Shown: positions 28,331 through 38,548, counted from the first letter of the stretch. The stretch is DNA of 64,000 bases from JABDBL01 sp963845445 (GCA_963845445.1 CAWJSE010000002.1:3162001-3226000), one strand, 5' to 3'. Notes: generated by a model from the letters alone, not told the origin. Translations and numbers: made by a program.

Positions 28331-30022
28331 CTAAGGACGCCCTGGCAGAGGCGCTCGCTCAAGTTCGGTCACCAGTTCGGTCAAGTGCACAAACAGCGGC
28401 TGGGCGAACTCAGCGGAATCGAGGTCAATTCCCAGAGTTTTAATCGCCTGGGCGCTTGGCAGTCCCGCTGCCGTCCGCACGAAGGTAATATAGTCTTGCA
28501 CAGCCGCCTTGCTTCCTCTCATCGGCTTGACCAGGCCCCAGGCAATGGCATTTGCCGGAGGATAGACCCAGCGGGTGTTTGGCTGCAACCACATTGAGAG
28601 CTGGTGCGGCCAGACAAACGCTGTCTCTGCCTGGTTGGCAATTGTGTTTGGCCGCAGTACTCTGCCAGCAATGCCGCGAATTGCCCGCAAAGCCAGGATG
28701 AATCGATTGAGCCGGTCTCCTCCAGGTGCTCGTAGGAAAGGAGTTCAAATTCTCCCCACAGCGTGGACATGAACACGTCCTGCATCAACCTCCATGTTTC
28801 CTCTGCCAGCAGAGCCATCTTTTCTGGCATACTTGGGGCCATTTGTCCCAAGTAAATGAAGTAAAGGTACTCTATCACAATGGCCACCACTTCGGCAGCC
28901 AGTCGCCCCGCCTGATTGGGGGATGCGCTATCTGGCGCGAAGAATGGACTGTGCTCCGTGTCCTCCAACTTCGTGTGCTACCACTCTTCTGGCGGCATAC
29001 GAGGAGCTGCTGTAATTGAGAAAGATAAAGGCCTTGCCCAGGAGCCACTTCCTTGCATTGCCCGGTCGACGACCTTGGCTTTGGCAATGGTCGATTCGCC
29101 CGTTGTCCCGAAGCTCAGCAATGGCGGCGACGTAATCAGGCCCCAAGGGTGCACAAGCCAGCATCACTTGCGCCAGAGTCTGCTCGAGGGTGATCGGCTG
29201 ACCACGAGCCCCTGGTTCTTGGATCAAGTGGGTGAATGGGATTTGCTCCGGTCCAAAGAAGCGCCGATTCCAGGCAAGAAACCTTCTGAAGAGGGGAAGC
29301 TGCTGGCGCACCACCTCACTCCAGTTGGAGAACAGAGCCACCGGAACGCCATTCTGTTCGGCGAGATATCTTCGAAAGCTTAGCCCACTTGCCCTAGCTT
29401 CGCCCACCCGCAAAGCCGCCATTTGCTGCAAAGCATCGACAAAGGGTTGCTGGTATTGGGCGTATAGCCTCCTCAAGATGAGATTGTTCGCCTCGTCTGC
29501 CTGCCTCCCCTGCAGCTTCGCGCTCACCGTTTGACTGGTGAGCAAGATCCTGCCCTGCAATTCCATTGCAACCGCAAGCGCCGCCGTCGCTTGGGTGAGA
29601 ATCGTGCTAGTGTCCGGAGCAAGCTTTAATGCCTCAAGCAGTGGAGCAAGCTTTGAGACATCTGCGGTACTAAGCACCCGGATTGCATGTGCCTTGGCGC
29701 GCTGAAGCCTCTCGGACAGGAGACGATTGCGCTCTTGAAGGGCATGCACCAAAGGGTTTTGCGGGTCGCACGACCACACCAACGCCTCGTGCTCCTGCAA
29801 TGCCTTAAGGTCCGCATCGGCAACATGAACGCGCTGCGCCAGCGTTTGGATTGCCTGGTCGTCAAGCAATGCTGCAGAACCGAGAGGAATGTTCTCCAAC
29901 ACCGCGCTGCACGCTTCGACGTTTGCGTGTCTCCGTTCGCGCTCGGCGTCCGGAAAAACTTCCTCGATCGCCCGGTCCCACTTGCGGTTTTCAGGACACT
30001 GGTCACGTGTGATGATCTGCAT
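28331..30022 (-). pseudogene. Zincin-like metallopeptidase gene with two compensating frameshifts
   Basis: The frame from ATG 30022 encodes about 365 residues and ends just after V-A-H-E-V-G-G-H-G-A-Q, an HExxH zinc motif. The continuation lies one frame over (about 28950-28650) and holds R-L-A-A-E-V-V-A-I-V-I-E, a candidate third zinc ligand, then returns to the original frame to 28331. The full product would be about 560 residues. The two shifts cancel, so they may be sequencing errors or two mutations in a dying gene. An alternative N-terminus from about 30186 in a third frame cannot be excluded. The family is not certain; a soluble gluzincin-type peptidase is my best guess. Confidence 0.62.
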
Positions 30023-30189
30023 TGTCTTTTGCTCCAAGTAAAGTTTGCACCCTTACCGCTGATTCTGCATCCGAAAGCAGAATCGTTGGTGAGGTATTGG
30101 TAAGTGCCGCTGCTGTCTGGAGGCAGGGAGTCTTCTGTTTCCAGAAACTCATTTCGTCTTTCAGCCCTATCCAGTAATTTCTTCATCCA

Positions 30190-31040
30190 GTGCTGGCAAC
30201 AAAGCAAATCCCCATCGCGCAGAGCGACAGGTCGGTGGTTTGTTTGAACAGCTTAGTGGGGATGGGGCATGGCTGATGAGTTTACAGATAGTGTGAAAGA
30301 CGATACCTTTCAACCTTGCCGCTTTTCATGCAGATAATTCAAGCCTAATTGTCACTTTAGTATCAGAGTCCGAAATGCCCTGCTGCCAACTTGATAATGA
30401 TTTTCTGAACAGAAATAGATAGCTTGGGCGAAATAATTATTGTGCAATTTTAAACATTAACTGAGTGCCTGATAGCTAGCAGAGCTAACGCTAGCTTTTT
30501 CGCAGCTTGCGTCAATCAGTGCTCGTTTTCTTGATCTTAAATCGCCTCAGAAAAGCAAATCACTAACCGGTAAGGCAGATTTTTTTACTGAAGCACCATA
30601 TGCGGTATTATATTCTTTGCGTTTACCAAATAAGCATTGCCTGGGGACGAAGTTAATCACGTTTTTTAAGCCGCAATACAGACAATCGTAAATAGATATT
30701 AGGCAAGCGAACTGTTGTTCGTCCTGACAGATCGGCTAGTACTCTGGAAAGCCGCGCTAATTGTAAAGAAGCGATATAATCCTGTCAAGACATAAAACTC
30801 CTCTAACCTTTAAGTGCTATATAGAGCAAATTATTGTTGTCATGGAACTTTCGGCGCCTTAGCGATGTGTTTGTGCCGAAAAGCTACTCTTGATTTTATC
30901 CATTTGGTATTGCGAAGCTTGGATGTATCGTTTTTTTCAAGATTTGGATTAACAACTGGCGAGAAGCCCTGAACAATTGGCAGCATGACTCATCCCTCTG
31001 GACGGGATGATTGCTTACTGTTCAGAAAGCTTTCCCCCAT
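30190..31040. other. AT-rich spacer without genes
   Basis: No frame is convincing. It contains a TAGC-rich inverted motif at 30471-30496 (gctagcagagctaacgctagc) and GCCGCGCTAATTGTAAAG around 30751-30768, both members of dispersed families. CATCCC/GGGATG pairing at about 30989-31007 precedes the small ORF at 31062. Confidence 0.5.
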
Positions 31041-31061
31041 AAAGAAAGGAGGGATTTTGTC

Positions 31062-31094
31062 ATGATGCACCGCGCAGCTACCTCCAACTGGTGA
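31062..31094 (+). CDS. Ten-residue leader-peptide-like ORF
   Basis: ATG 31062 follows AAAGGAGGG (31045-31053) by eight bases, an excellent Shine-Dalgarno, yet the frame reads only M-M-H-R-A-A-T-S-N-W and stops. It is followed at once by a nested hairpin and then by the 31161 gene, an arrangement like an attenuator leader. It could also be the broken start of a lost gene. Confidence 0.45.
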   Translation: MMHRAATSNW

Positions 31095-31136
31095 CGCCGC
31101 CTTAAGAGCTGACTCAATTCACTGAGTCGGCGGGCG
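31095..31136 (+). promoter_or_regulatory. Nested hairpin between leader ORF and gene
   Basis: GACTCA (31111-31116) pairs with TGAGTC (31123-31128) inside CGCCGCC/GGCGGG. It lies between the leader ORF stop and ATG 31161 with no T-run, so it is more like a translational or antitermination element than a simple terminator. Confidence 0.45.
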
Positions 31137-31160
31137 AGCGTTTCCCTCGGAGACGCATCG

Positions 31161-31508
31161 ATGGAAACAATCAAAGCAGCTCTGGCACTGGCGATTCTTA
31201 TGATTGAGCAGATCACGCCCGAGCTGGCGGCAGTGGTTGATGCACTGGGCAAGGCCAAACACCGCGTCGACTTCCTGACCCGCATGCTGGTCAAGGAACC
31301 GGGCTATCAGTCCGCGCAGACTCTTCTGGTCAAAGCGACTACTGAGTGCGAGGTCCTGGAGCCAAAGGTGGAGGAACTGAAAGAGCTTCTCCAACATTGG
31401 CAAACAGAGGCAACTCGCCTTCGCATTGCCCAGTACAGACGCGCACAAGGACGCGCTTTTGTGCGAGAGTTTGCAGGCGCAGTGAAACCCCGTCCGCGCT
31501 TGAATTAA
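31161..31508 (+). CDS. Small helical hypothetical protein, GC-rich
   Basis: A 115-residue, almost entirely helical protein; a heptad-like region (about residues 45-85) suggests a coiled coil. ATG 31161 follows CGGAGACGC. The opposite strand also has open frames here, but start context and composition favour this one. The hairpin GGGGGT/ACCCCC with nested GCTG/CAGC at about 31530-31556 may end the transcript. Function unknown. Confidence 0.5.
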   Translation: METIKAALALAILMIEQITPELAAVVDALGKAKHRVDFLTRMLVKEPGYQSAQTLLVKATTECEVLEPKVEELKELLQHWQTEATRLRIAQYRRAQGRAFVREFAGAVKPRPRLN

Positions 31509-31818
31509 TCAACGCCGCCTGAGGAGCGAGCGGGGGTAAGCTGTTCAGCAGCACCCCCTTCGCCCCAAAGAAAATACATAACATCCAAGCTAAGCGTCTT
31601 CCAGAAACCATAAGGCGCAACGGATTGCCCTATGCAAAATATGAGCTCGGTAACAGTATACGGATATCGTAATCCGTAGTTGTTGCCTTACATATGAGAA
31701 AGAGAGGTAATTTATAAGTCAGATCACTCCATAAAAAGCACAGCCGTATATTTCAATTCCCGCACAAGAATCAGCTATCTTAGCTGAATATCTTGTGTTC
31801 ACCATGCGAGACCTAACC

Positions 31819-32010
31819 ATGGGACCCGGAAGGAAGTCAACGGACAATCCAACTCCGTTGCAGTTAGCGCAGCGCAAGCTCACTGACGCAGCTTGTATCC
31901 AAGGTCGGCCTCTGCCGAGGTTCTACCCCGGCACGGCCAACGTCATCCCCGAACCGCCGCCTCCGCCTCGCGGACAGTGGCCGGCAAGCTGGTTCAGGAA
32001 GCACTCCTAG
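31819..32010 (+). CDS. Short Pro-rich hypothetical protein
   Basis: A possible 63-residue protein starting at ATG 31819, with a P-E-P-P-P-P-P-R-G tract near the C-terminus. No clear Shine-Dalgarno. Support comes from the GC-rich composition and the perfect 10-bp hairpin 26 bases after the stop. Low confidence. Confidence 0.35.
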   Translation: MGPGRKSTDNPTPLQLAQRKLTDAACIQGRPLPRFYPGTANVIPEPPPPPRGQWPASWFRKHS

Positions 32011-32035
32011 AGCCACCACGACGTCATCTTTGGCT

Positions 32036-32064
32036 GTAAGGGCATAGATTATCGATGCCCTTAC
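32036..32064. terminator. Perfect 10-bp hairpin
   Basis: GTAAGGGCAT (32036-32045) pairs with ATGCCCTTAC (32055-32064). No T-run follows. The stretch to 32385 has no gene I can support. Confidence 0.5.
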
Positions 32065-32385
32065 CTGCGTATCAGCTGGATCTTCTGCTAATGCGCAGTT
32101 ACAGCCATGCCGCGGGCGGCAGACACCTGTCACCGCCCGCGGATCTGCTTCTTCTTGTTCTTTTTTTGCCTGGTTTCTGGAATTTGGGAAAGTTCTGGTC
32201 GCTCTCTCTACTTTTCGGTTGTTTCTATTTTAAGCAGCACAGCCATTTGAATATTTAAATATAAAAAAAAGAAAGAGCCGAAGCCTCGTCGGTAGAGCTG
32301 GGGGCAGACTCTACACAGACAAGACTTCGTCTCCCTCTCTTATGGCATGGCACAGTCCTCCAATACGTTGTGTGCCGCCTATCGC

Positions 32386-33156
32386 CTAGTGAGTCTTGAG
32401 AAACTTCTTCAGGTTTCGGATGTGAGCCGGCATCACATCCTCAGGCAAGTCCGCATCTGCCAGGCGATGATTGCATTTGCCGCGATAGGCGTTGTGTTCT
32501 CTGCTTTCCTCTTTGCTCACAGTAGCGGCTCGAATCCACAGTTGCGGGTTGCCGCGCTCGCGCGCGTTCACGGCTTCCCAGATGTAAGCCGCACATCCAG
32601 GGAGAGTAGTGTCACCTATGACGTACTCATTGCCGGTCTGTTCTCCGATCGCTTGATAGATGGCGTATCCCTCGCCACCACCTAACACTCCGGAGATGAC
32701 TGCCTCGAACACTTCAAAGACACCCATCCATCTCATATATTCTAGTGTCCGGCGGGATGTCCGACGAGGGTCATCTGGAGCCAACGGGCGTATACCCTCA
32801 AGCACAGGGGCTTCCCGTTGAGCTTCCTCCTGTTGCTCTTCCTCGAGTTGATCTTCCTCACCCCCTTCATCCTCTTCCTGCTCGGCTGCGGGCTCGTCCT
32901 CCTCTGCCGCCGCCGCAGCAGGCTGGTCGTCCGGAGCTCGCTCGTCATCCCGCAAGCGGATCTGCGGTGCCTTTGGAAGGTATTCCATTGGCGTAAGCAA
33001 CGGGCGCAGCTGGAGGAAGAAATATACCTTGCGGAACAGCCACTGCCAGAAGGGCAATTCTTGGTAAAGCGCCGCCTGCAGTGCCGCCAGATTGACTTTG
33101 GCATGGCTGAGTTCAGCTGGACTCCAGACGGGCACGCCAGCAATAGCGTTGCCCAT
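32386..33156 (-). CDS. Hypothetical protein with acidic linker, GC-rich
   Basis: A 256-residue protein. A hydrophobic, Trp/Leu-rich N-terminal region of about 70 residues is joined by a long Glu/Gln/Asp-rich low-complexity linker (about 85-120) to a C-terminal domain of about 120 residues with G-G-G-E-G-Y and C-A-A-Y-I-W motifs. ATG 33156 overlaps the upstream stop by one base (TGATG), so it is translationally coupled to the 33156-33788 gene. No family recognised. A fragment related to its 3' part is found at 45866. Confidence 0.68.
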   Translation of the reverse strand: MGNAIAGVPVWSPAELSHAKVNLAALQAALYQELPFWQWLFRKVYFFLQLRPLLTPMEYLPKAPQIRLRDDERAPDDQPAAAAAEEDEPAAEQEEDEGGEEDQLEEEQQEEAQREAPVLEGIRPLAPDDPRRTSRRTLEYMRWMGVFEVFEAVISGVLGGGEGYAIYQAIGEQTGNEYVIGDTTLPGCAAYIWEAVNARERGNPQLWIRAATVSKEESREHNAYRGKCNHRLADADLPEDVMPAHIRNLKKFLKTH

Positions 33157-33788
33157 CAAATTTTCCTGTTCCTCGTTGGTGGCAAGAGCAATCCATTCGG
33201 CAAGAAGGCCAGGGTGTATTGACGACGAATGGCTCGCATGACACGAAACCGTTCATCCACATTGGTGATCTCGCGAATCCGGCTGGCACATTTAGCAGCG
33301 AGTGCCTCAGCCGTCTCCGCCGTGCTGGTTTCCGAGACGTCGTTGAGTTCGCGGAGCACTTTTCCTCCTTCCGCCATGACTCCTGTACGAAGACCATTCA
33401 CGAGCGTCAGCAATTCGGTAGCCCGGGGAATTCGTAAGACCAGAATCTGGGCACTGCCATCTTGAATTTTGATCTGGACAGTGGCACCAAGCCGGGTGAC
33501 GAACCGCCGCCAGTCCAAAAGGGTCTCGACACCGCCAACCCTCATACCCAATGTTTCCATTTCCCGTGGCTCGTCGCGAGCGGCGGGCAGGAGATTGGTT
33601 TCCGCATTCCAGATGGCGTTGAAGAACATTTTGGTATCGATGACTGGGATCGCCGTTGGCGTCTCGGTATCTGGCTGCCGATGTCGCCGTCGACGTCGCT
33701 CCTCGCGACTTGGAGGTGGCAACCCAGCCTGAGCCCGTTCACGCCTCTCCTCACGTCGCTTTTGTTTATTTCGTCGCTGTTGACCCAC
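33156..33788 (-). CDS. Hypothetical basic protein, GC-rich, first of a pair
   Basis: A 210-residue protein starting at GTG 33788 after GAGGGAG. The first 40 residues are very rich in Arg, Lys and Glu (R-R-E-E-R-R-E-R, then R-R-R-R-R-H-R), suiting a disordered nucleic-acid-binding tail. The remainder looks like an alpha/beta domain with no known motif. It is coupled to the acidic-linker protein downstream; opposite charges hint that the two products could bind each other, which is inference only. Confidence 0.66.
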   Translation of the reverse strand: MGQQRRNKQKRREERRERAQAGLPPPSREERRRRRHRQPDTETPTAIPVIDTKMFFNAIWNAETNLLPAARDEPREMETLGMRVGGVETLLDWRRFVTRLGATVQIKIQDGSAQILVLRIPRATELLTLVNGLRTGVMAEGGKVLRELNDVSETSTAETAEALAAKCASRIREITNVDERFRVMRAIRRQYTLAFLPNGLLLPPTRNRKI

Positions 33789-34174
33789 GTTTTCTCCCTC
33801 GCTTCTAGGATCATGATTCAGCCTGCATATCTGCCGAAACAGTCAATCCCAAACAGAGCAGTTTCCCCACCTCAATGGTGTCTGAAAAAGCTCTGTTCAG
33901 ATATCGCTGTTTGTGTTCGGCAGGGGTGTCCAACGAGAACAAGTTATGAGGCTATACTGATTCAACTTTGCCATTTTAGGCAAACAAAAATCAATTGCTT
34001 GCAAACAATCAATGCAGACACCGCGAGACACTGAAAGCTCTGCCAGTTAGCTCGCTAACTAGTTTTAGAAAAATCAGAAAGTAAATTAGAGAAAATTTCA
34101 GTATTTGGGGACTATTAAATATCTCTTTGCAAGTTAGCGCAGCTAGCAGAGGAGCGGGAGAGGATTATAGCGGT

Positions 34175-34222
34175 AAATGTGCGCGGGAATCTGTCTTGAC
34201 GCCTAGATTCACAGCACAATTG
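34175..34222. repeat. 48-bp dispersed repeat, copy A
   Basis: GCGGGAATCTGTCTTG-A-CGCCTAG and following bases are shared with 41637-41688, about 90 percent alike by eye. It lies just beyond the 3' end of the Fic gene. The region 33789-34174 before it contains no gene; CAGTTAGCTCGCTAACTAG at about 34047 is a small inverted repeat. Confidence 0.7.
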
Positions 34223-34260
34223 CAGAGTTTTAGAACTATTTTGAATTGTATAGTATTTCG

Positions 34261-35319
34261 TCAACCACCGGATTTTGCTAGCGTATACCAGGTAGCCGGT
34301 CCGCGACCATGTCGGCTTATCTTGCCCTTTTTTATAAGTTCATTTAATCGTAGCTTAATAGTGCTTCGGCTTTCATTAGTTAGTTTTTCAATCTCAGCCA
34401 TCTTAATTTGTTCACGATCCCGGATCAGCTCTATAATGGTGTTTGCTAGAGTCGGCATTTCATTCTCCAATAAATGCTCCTGTGCAATTTTTCTTTCTAG
34501 ATTTTCTTTTTGCTTTTGTAGACATTGCAAGAAGAATAATATCCAAGAAAGCCAGTCGGGCTGATCATTATCCAGTGTGCTTTGTGTGCTTCTCAATGCC
34601 AGATAATATGCTTCTTTGTTACGCTCAATTACACTTTCTAGCGAAATATAAGGCACATAAGCATAGCCGCTTCTTAATAAAAGTAATGTAGTTAACGTCC
34701 GAGATAATCTACCGTTACCATCTTTAAAGGGATGAATAGCCAGAAACACCACAACAAAAACGGCAATAATAAGCAACGGATGAATCAGATTTGCCTTCAA
34801 TGATTCGTCTGTCCAAGTAACTAATTCTGTCATGCGGAAAGGGGTATCGAATGGACTAGCTGTTTTGAAAATGATGCCCAGACTTTCACCGTTTGGACCG
34901 AACGCCTCAACGTGATTAAATGTGGTTTTATAACTTCCCCTATGTCTCTCATTTTTATGAGAGTATTTGAGCAGAATGCCGTGCAATTGTTTAATTTGAT
35001 TTTCTGTTAGAGGAATATGCTGCCAGTTGACAAAAATCGTATCCATAAGCTCTGCATATCCGGCTACTTCTTGCTCATCACGTGAGCGCAAAGATTGAGG
35101 CTTTAAACCGGAAAGCAGAGAATTTATTTCTTCATTTGATAGAGTGACACCCTCAATTCTGGTAGAAGAGCCGACACTTTCTATTCTCGCTACGCGTTTC
35201 AATGCAGATAGGCGGTCGACAGATATATTTGACATGGCCGACCACAAACCTTTAAATACGTCTATTTCTGCAACTAGACGTAGTATTTGCATATTGAGCT
35301 GGAAGCTATTCAAATTCAT
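34261..35319 (-). CDS. Fic-domain protein (AMPylase-like), self-inhibited type
   Basis: A 352-residue protein. Near residues 51-57 S-S-T-R-I-E-G is the inhibitory helix motif with its glutamate. Near 195-206 H-P-F-K-D-G-N-G-R-L-S-R is a complete Fic active site (HPFxxGNGRxxR), so catalysis is expected. The C-terminal 80 residues form a winged helix (I-K-M-A-E-I-E-K-L-T-N-E-S-R-S-T-I-K). The layout matches class II Fic proteins, which usually transfer AMP to proteins. AT-rich. A gene fragment of a second Fic copy is at 41710. Confidence 0.92.
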   Translation of the reverse strand: MNLNSFQLNMQILRLVAEIDVFKGLWSAMSNISVDRLSALKRVARIESVGSSTRIEGVTLSNEEINSLLSGLKPQSLRSRDEQEVAGYAELMDTIFVNWQHIPLTENQIKQLHGILLKYSHKNERHRGSYKTTFNHVEAFGPNGESLGIIFKTASPFDTPFRMTELVTWTDESLKANLIHPLLIIAVFVVVFLAIHPFKDGNGRLSRTLTTLLLLRSGYAYVPYISLESVIERNKEAYYLALRSTQSTLDNDQPDWLSWILFFLQCLQKQKENLERKIAQEHLLENEMPTLANTIIELIRDREQIKMAEIEKLTNESRSTIKLRLNELIKKGKISRHGRGPATWYTLAKSGG

Positions 35320-35431
35320 TAGCTAATATTATTGGCCAATCTCCTGTCCAATTATAGCCGAATTTGTCCAATTTTGTCCGATTGGCGAAATACCTGAATT
35401 AGCGTAAGCAGTCTCGCGGTAAAAAAAGACT

Positions 35432-35497
35432 GAAAAAGCGACGAAGGCAGAAGAAGTGTACGGTGGCATTTGCCCGCGTAGTTCTTCCGCCTGTCGC
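35432..35497 (-). terminator. Duplicated long-hairpin terminator, copy 1
   Basis: On the minus strand GCGACAGGCGGAAGAACTACG pairs with CGTACACTTCTTCTGCCTTCGTCGC, followed by TTTTTC. It ends the split 35536 gene. The same terminator follows the 46295 gene at 46164-46229, with paired changes that preserve the stem. Confidence 0.8.
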
Positions 35498-35535
35498 AGA
35501 GAAGGGGACACACGACTGTGTGACCCGCTTCACCA

Positions 35536-37001
35536 TCAAACCTGCTTCACCTTGTCCCAGTCGCACCCGTCGCATTCGACGACGATTGCTCCCGGGTGCA
35601 AAAGCACCTCCGCGCCATCGGCCGCAGGTACCAGCAAGACCGTTGCGTCGGTTAATACCTCCACCACGTGACTGGCACCCTTTGCTCGAATGCATCCGCC
35701 CGGGGGTACCTTGTAGTGGACGTTGAGCAGATGGGATACGGGCTGGAAGGGCGTTTCCCTGCTGTTGCGGCCAGAGCTGATTTCGATCACAATCCTTCTT
35801 GGCGCAACGGTATCGACTGCGTGAGCTCCCGACTTCAGGATAGCGGTTGGAGTAGTGATTTGCGAAGGAGTGGCGTGGCCGGCTGAGGGATTGATGACGG
35901 TAGCCTCCAATTTTGAGACGGTGGTAGGAGTAGTAGATCCCGGAGAAGTGGTGCTTTTGTCGGAGGAATCGGTTACGCTTGCTGCCGACCGCGGGGCGGT
36001 GGCAGGTGTTGCGGGTGCAGGAGGAGGAGCGGCAACTTTGTCCGAGGAATCGACGATGGTGGCTGCCGACCGCGGAGCAGTGGCAGAAGTTGCGGGTTTG
36101 GAATCGGCAACCTCGCCCAGCCGGGGATTAGGAATTTGCCCTGAGCGACTCGCTTTCGGCTCCTCTTGTAATGCTCGAGGAGCAAGAGCGGAACGAGCCG
36201 AACTAGCGGCACTCGACGGTGACGGCGCCGGCGGTGGAGGAGTAGGAGGAGGAGTAGGCACGCGCGGGACCCATTGCGACGAGTTACCGCCTGGGACATT
36301 TATGCTCGGTGACCTTGGCATGGCAGCCGCTGCAGGAGTAGGTTTGTGCCCGTTTGGTTTCTCGAGCTCACGCTCCGCACTCGACATTTCGAGGGACAGA
36401 ATGACTGTCCGTGGGTCGATGCAAAATCCCTCAGTTCTCCACTGCCCGTGGAAGTCGAGCACGTCGTCGCAGCGGTAAACCTTTCCCTCCTCCAGCGTGA
36501 TTTGCTGGGTGGAGTTGGTCACGTCGTCGGACTGCGTCAAACGAACAGAGCCCTCAACTGTAACTGATACCGACGCCACCACCTCGTCACAACCGGCGAG
36601 CGATGGTCGGACTGCTTGTTTCTCAAAGAAGGCTGGCTCCTGCTTTTCGACATGCACCGCTCTGGTGCATACGACAAACGAGTGTCGGTCCATGATCACC
36701 GTGGTGTCCGGACCACCGCTGACAAATGTGACGCAACCGGGCTTCGCGGTGATGCGCACATGGCTACGCTCAGAGTCGGAACAGTGGAAGACCCTGCATG
36801 CGTACGGCGCAACCACTGCCTCGGGGGAGAGGGCGCCTTGACCAAGGTAGGCATAAACCAGAGCGCCTGGGTCGAATTCCAGCTCGCCCACCTGGAGAAC
36901 GCCTCTATGGTCGATATAGAGTAAACCCCTTTGATTCGCACCGTAGGTTCTGGTCTGCACCTTGGTCGACTCAGAAGGGGCGGAGAAAAGCGGGCTGGAT
37001 T
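35536..37001 (-). pseudogene. 3' part of a GC-rich surface-like gene split by IS256
   Basis: Encodes the last 488 residues of a gene whose 5' part is at 38549-39218. The N-terminal half looks beta-rich with several cysteines. A central region of about 170 residues is Pro/Ala/Ser/Thr-rich with imperfect repeats (A-T-A-P-R-S-A-A, then D-S-S-D-K). A C-terminal domain of about 90 residues ends D-W-D-K-V-K-Q-V. No signal peptide or known domain. The apparent GTG start at 37005 is only the target duplication; removing the element joins V to E in frame. Any product made from here would lack its natural start. Confidence 0.82.
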
Positions 37002-37009
37002 CCACGTGG

Positions 37010-38548
37010 GTTAGTGCATCATTGTTTCTGTAAATTCTAGACCTTTTTTAAATCTGTCAGATTTAAGACAGAAAAAAAGAGGCCACAGATTTACCCTTCT
37101 GGTTAACAAGACTAGGAGGAATAAACCAATGACCCAATTAAAGAATAGTACATTAAAGGAAATTCTAGAAGTGTTAATTAATCAAGGTCTCGACTCTTCT
37201 AATGATGCTTTGGCATTTTTAATCAATTCTGCGATGTTGCTAGAACGACAGAAGCATTTAAAAGCTGAGCCATATGAACGTACAGAAGAAAGAAATGGCC
37301 ATGCTAATGGATTTAAGCCTAAGACAGTTAAATCTAGGCTTGGTGAATTAGATCTTCTTGTACCCCAAGTACGAGAAGGTGACTTCTATCCAAACTGTCT
37401 AGAAAAAGGTATGCGCTCTGAAAGAGCGCTACGACTAGCTTTAGCTGAGATGTACGTGCAAGGAGTATCAACTAGAAAAGTAACTGAGATTGTCGAAAAG
37501 ATGTGCGGCTTTGATATCAGCACATCTGAAGTCAGCCGCATGACTAAAGAATTAGACGAGTTCTTGGAAGCCTGGCGCAATCGACCTTTAGGTCTTTTTA
37601 AATTTGTATATCTGGATGCTCGCTACGAGAAAGTAAGACATGGCGGCATTGTTAGAGATTGTGCTGTTCTAATTGCTGCCGGTGTTAATGCAGATGGTAG
37701 AAGAGAGCTTTTAGGTATTTCTGTTTCTTTATCAGAATCAGAAGCACATTGGCGAAGCTTCTTGCGCAACCTGCACGAAAGAGGTTTACATGGTATTGAG
37801 CTAATAATTAGCGACAGCCATGAAGGGCTAAAGGCTGCTAGGAAAGCTGTTTTTGGCGGTACGCCATGGCAACGTTGTCAATTTCATTTACAACAAAATG
37901 CTCAGAAATATATACCGAAAAAAGATATGAAGGAACAAGTAGCAGCAGATATTAGAGCTATTTTTAATGCCCCTAAAAAAGAAGAAGCAGATAGATTATT
38001 GAAACAAGCAATAAGTACCTATGAGAAATCAGCACCAGCTCTGGCTGATTGGATGGAGACAAACTTGCCTGAAGGTCTAACTTTCTTTTCTTTTCCTACT
38101 TTTTGTTGGAAAAAGATCCGCACAGTTAATTTACTGGAGCGGCTCAACAGAGAAATAAATAGAAGAACAAGAGTAGCTACATTGTTTCCAAATGAAGCGT
38201 CTTGTCTTCGTTTAATAACAGCAGTAATAATGGAGGTGTCAGATGACTGGATAACTGAAAAAAATAGATATTTGCCTGCACCTGAATAAAGAGCCCGCCG
38301 CAGCCCCATGCGGTACATGCTTGAATAGCTGAAGCCAAGGGCCCCGGTGTCAAGCACTGGCGAAGCCACAGCGAAGCTGCTTGGTGCTTTACACTGGGTG
38401 GCTCAGTTAGGCTTGTCTGCCTGCATGGAAAACAAGGCGGGCCAACCTTTTTAAAAGATCAAATACGTAAAAACAAAAAAAAGATAATACAAAATCAAAA
38501 ATCAGAAGGTACTAAGTCAAACATTTACAGAAAATTAGTTGCTTTATC
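37010..38548 (+). mobile_element. IS256-family insertion sequence (1539 bp)
   Basis: The outer ends read GTTAGTGCATC (left) and, on the other strand, GATAAAGCAAC (right), then both have TTTCTGTAAAT, so imperfect inverted repeats of about 30 bp. GATAAAG is the known IS256 terminus. The palindrome CCACGTGG flanks both sides (37002-37009 and 38549-38556) as an 8-bp target duplication. The element carries one transposase gene. It splits the GC-rich gene 39218-35536. About 250 bases of noncoding sequence follow the transposase. Confidence 0.9.
37129..38289 (+). CDS. IS256-family (mutator-type) transposase
   Basis: A 386-residue transposase with AGGAGG upstream of ATG 37129. The three catalytic acids are visible: D in V-Y-L-D-A-R-Y-E-K-V near 163, D in I-I-S-D-S-H-E-G-L near 229, and E in L-L-E-R-L-N-R-E-I near 338. 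C-Q-F-H-L-Q-Q-N between the second and third is the conserved IS256 C/H motif. Full length, without frame disruption, so probably active. AT-rich, unlike the gene it interrupts. Confidence 0.96.
   Translation: MTQLKNSTLKEILEVLINQGLDSSNDALAFLINSAMLLERQKHLKAEPYERTEERNGHANGFKPKTVKSRLGELDLLVPQVREGDFYPNCLEKGMRSERALRLALAEMYVQGVSTRKVTEIVEKMCGFDISTSEVSRMTKELDEFLEAWRNRPLGLFKFVYLDARYEKVRHGGIVRDCAVLIAAGVNADGRRELLGISVSLSESEAHWRSFLRNLHERGLHGIELIISDSHEGLKAARKAVFGGTPWQRCQFHLQQNAQKYIPKKDMKEQVAADIRAIFNAPKKEEADRLLKQAISTYEKSAPALADWMETNLPEGLTFFSFPTFCWKKIRTVNLLERLNREINRRTRVATLFPNEASCLRLITAVIMEVSDDWITEKNRYLPAPE

Noticed and set aside
37025..38535. Shorter IS256 boundaries at the TTTCTGTAAAT repeats
   Set aside because: These inner repeats give no target duplication; extending to GTTAGTG/GATAAAG yields a perfect CCACGTGG duplication and restores the host frame.
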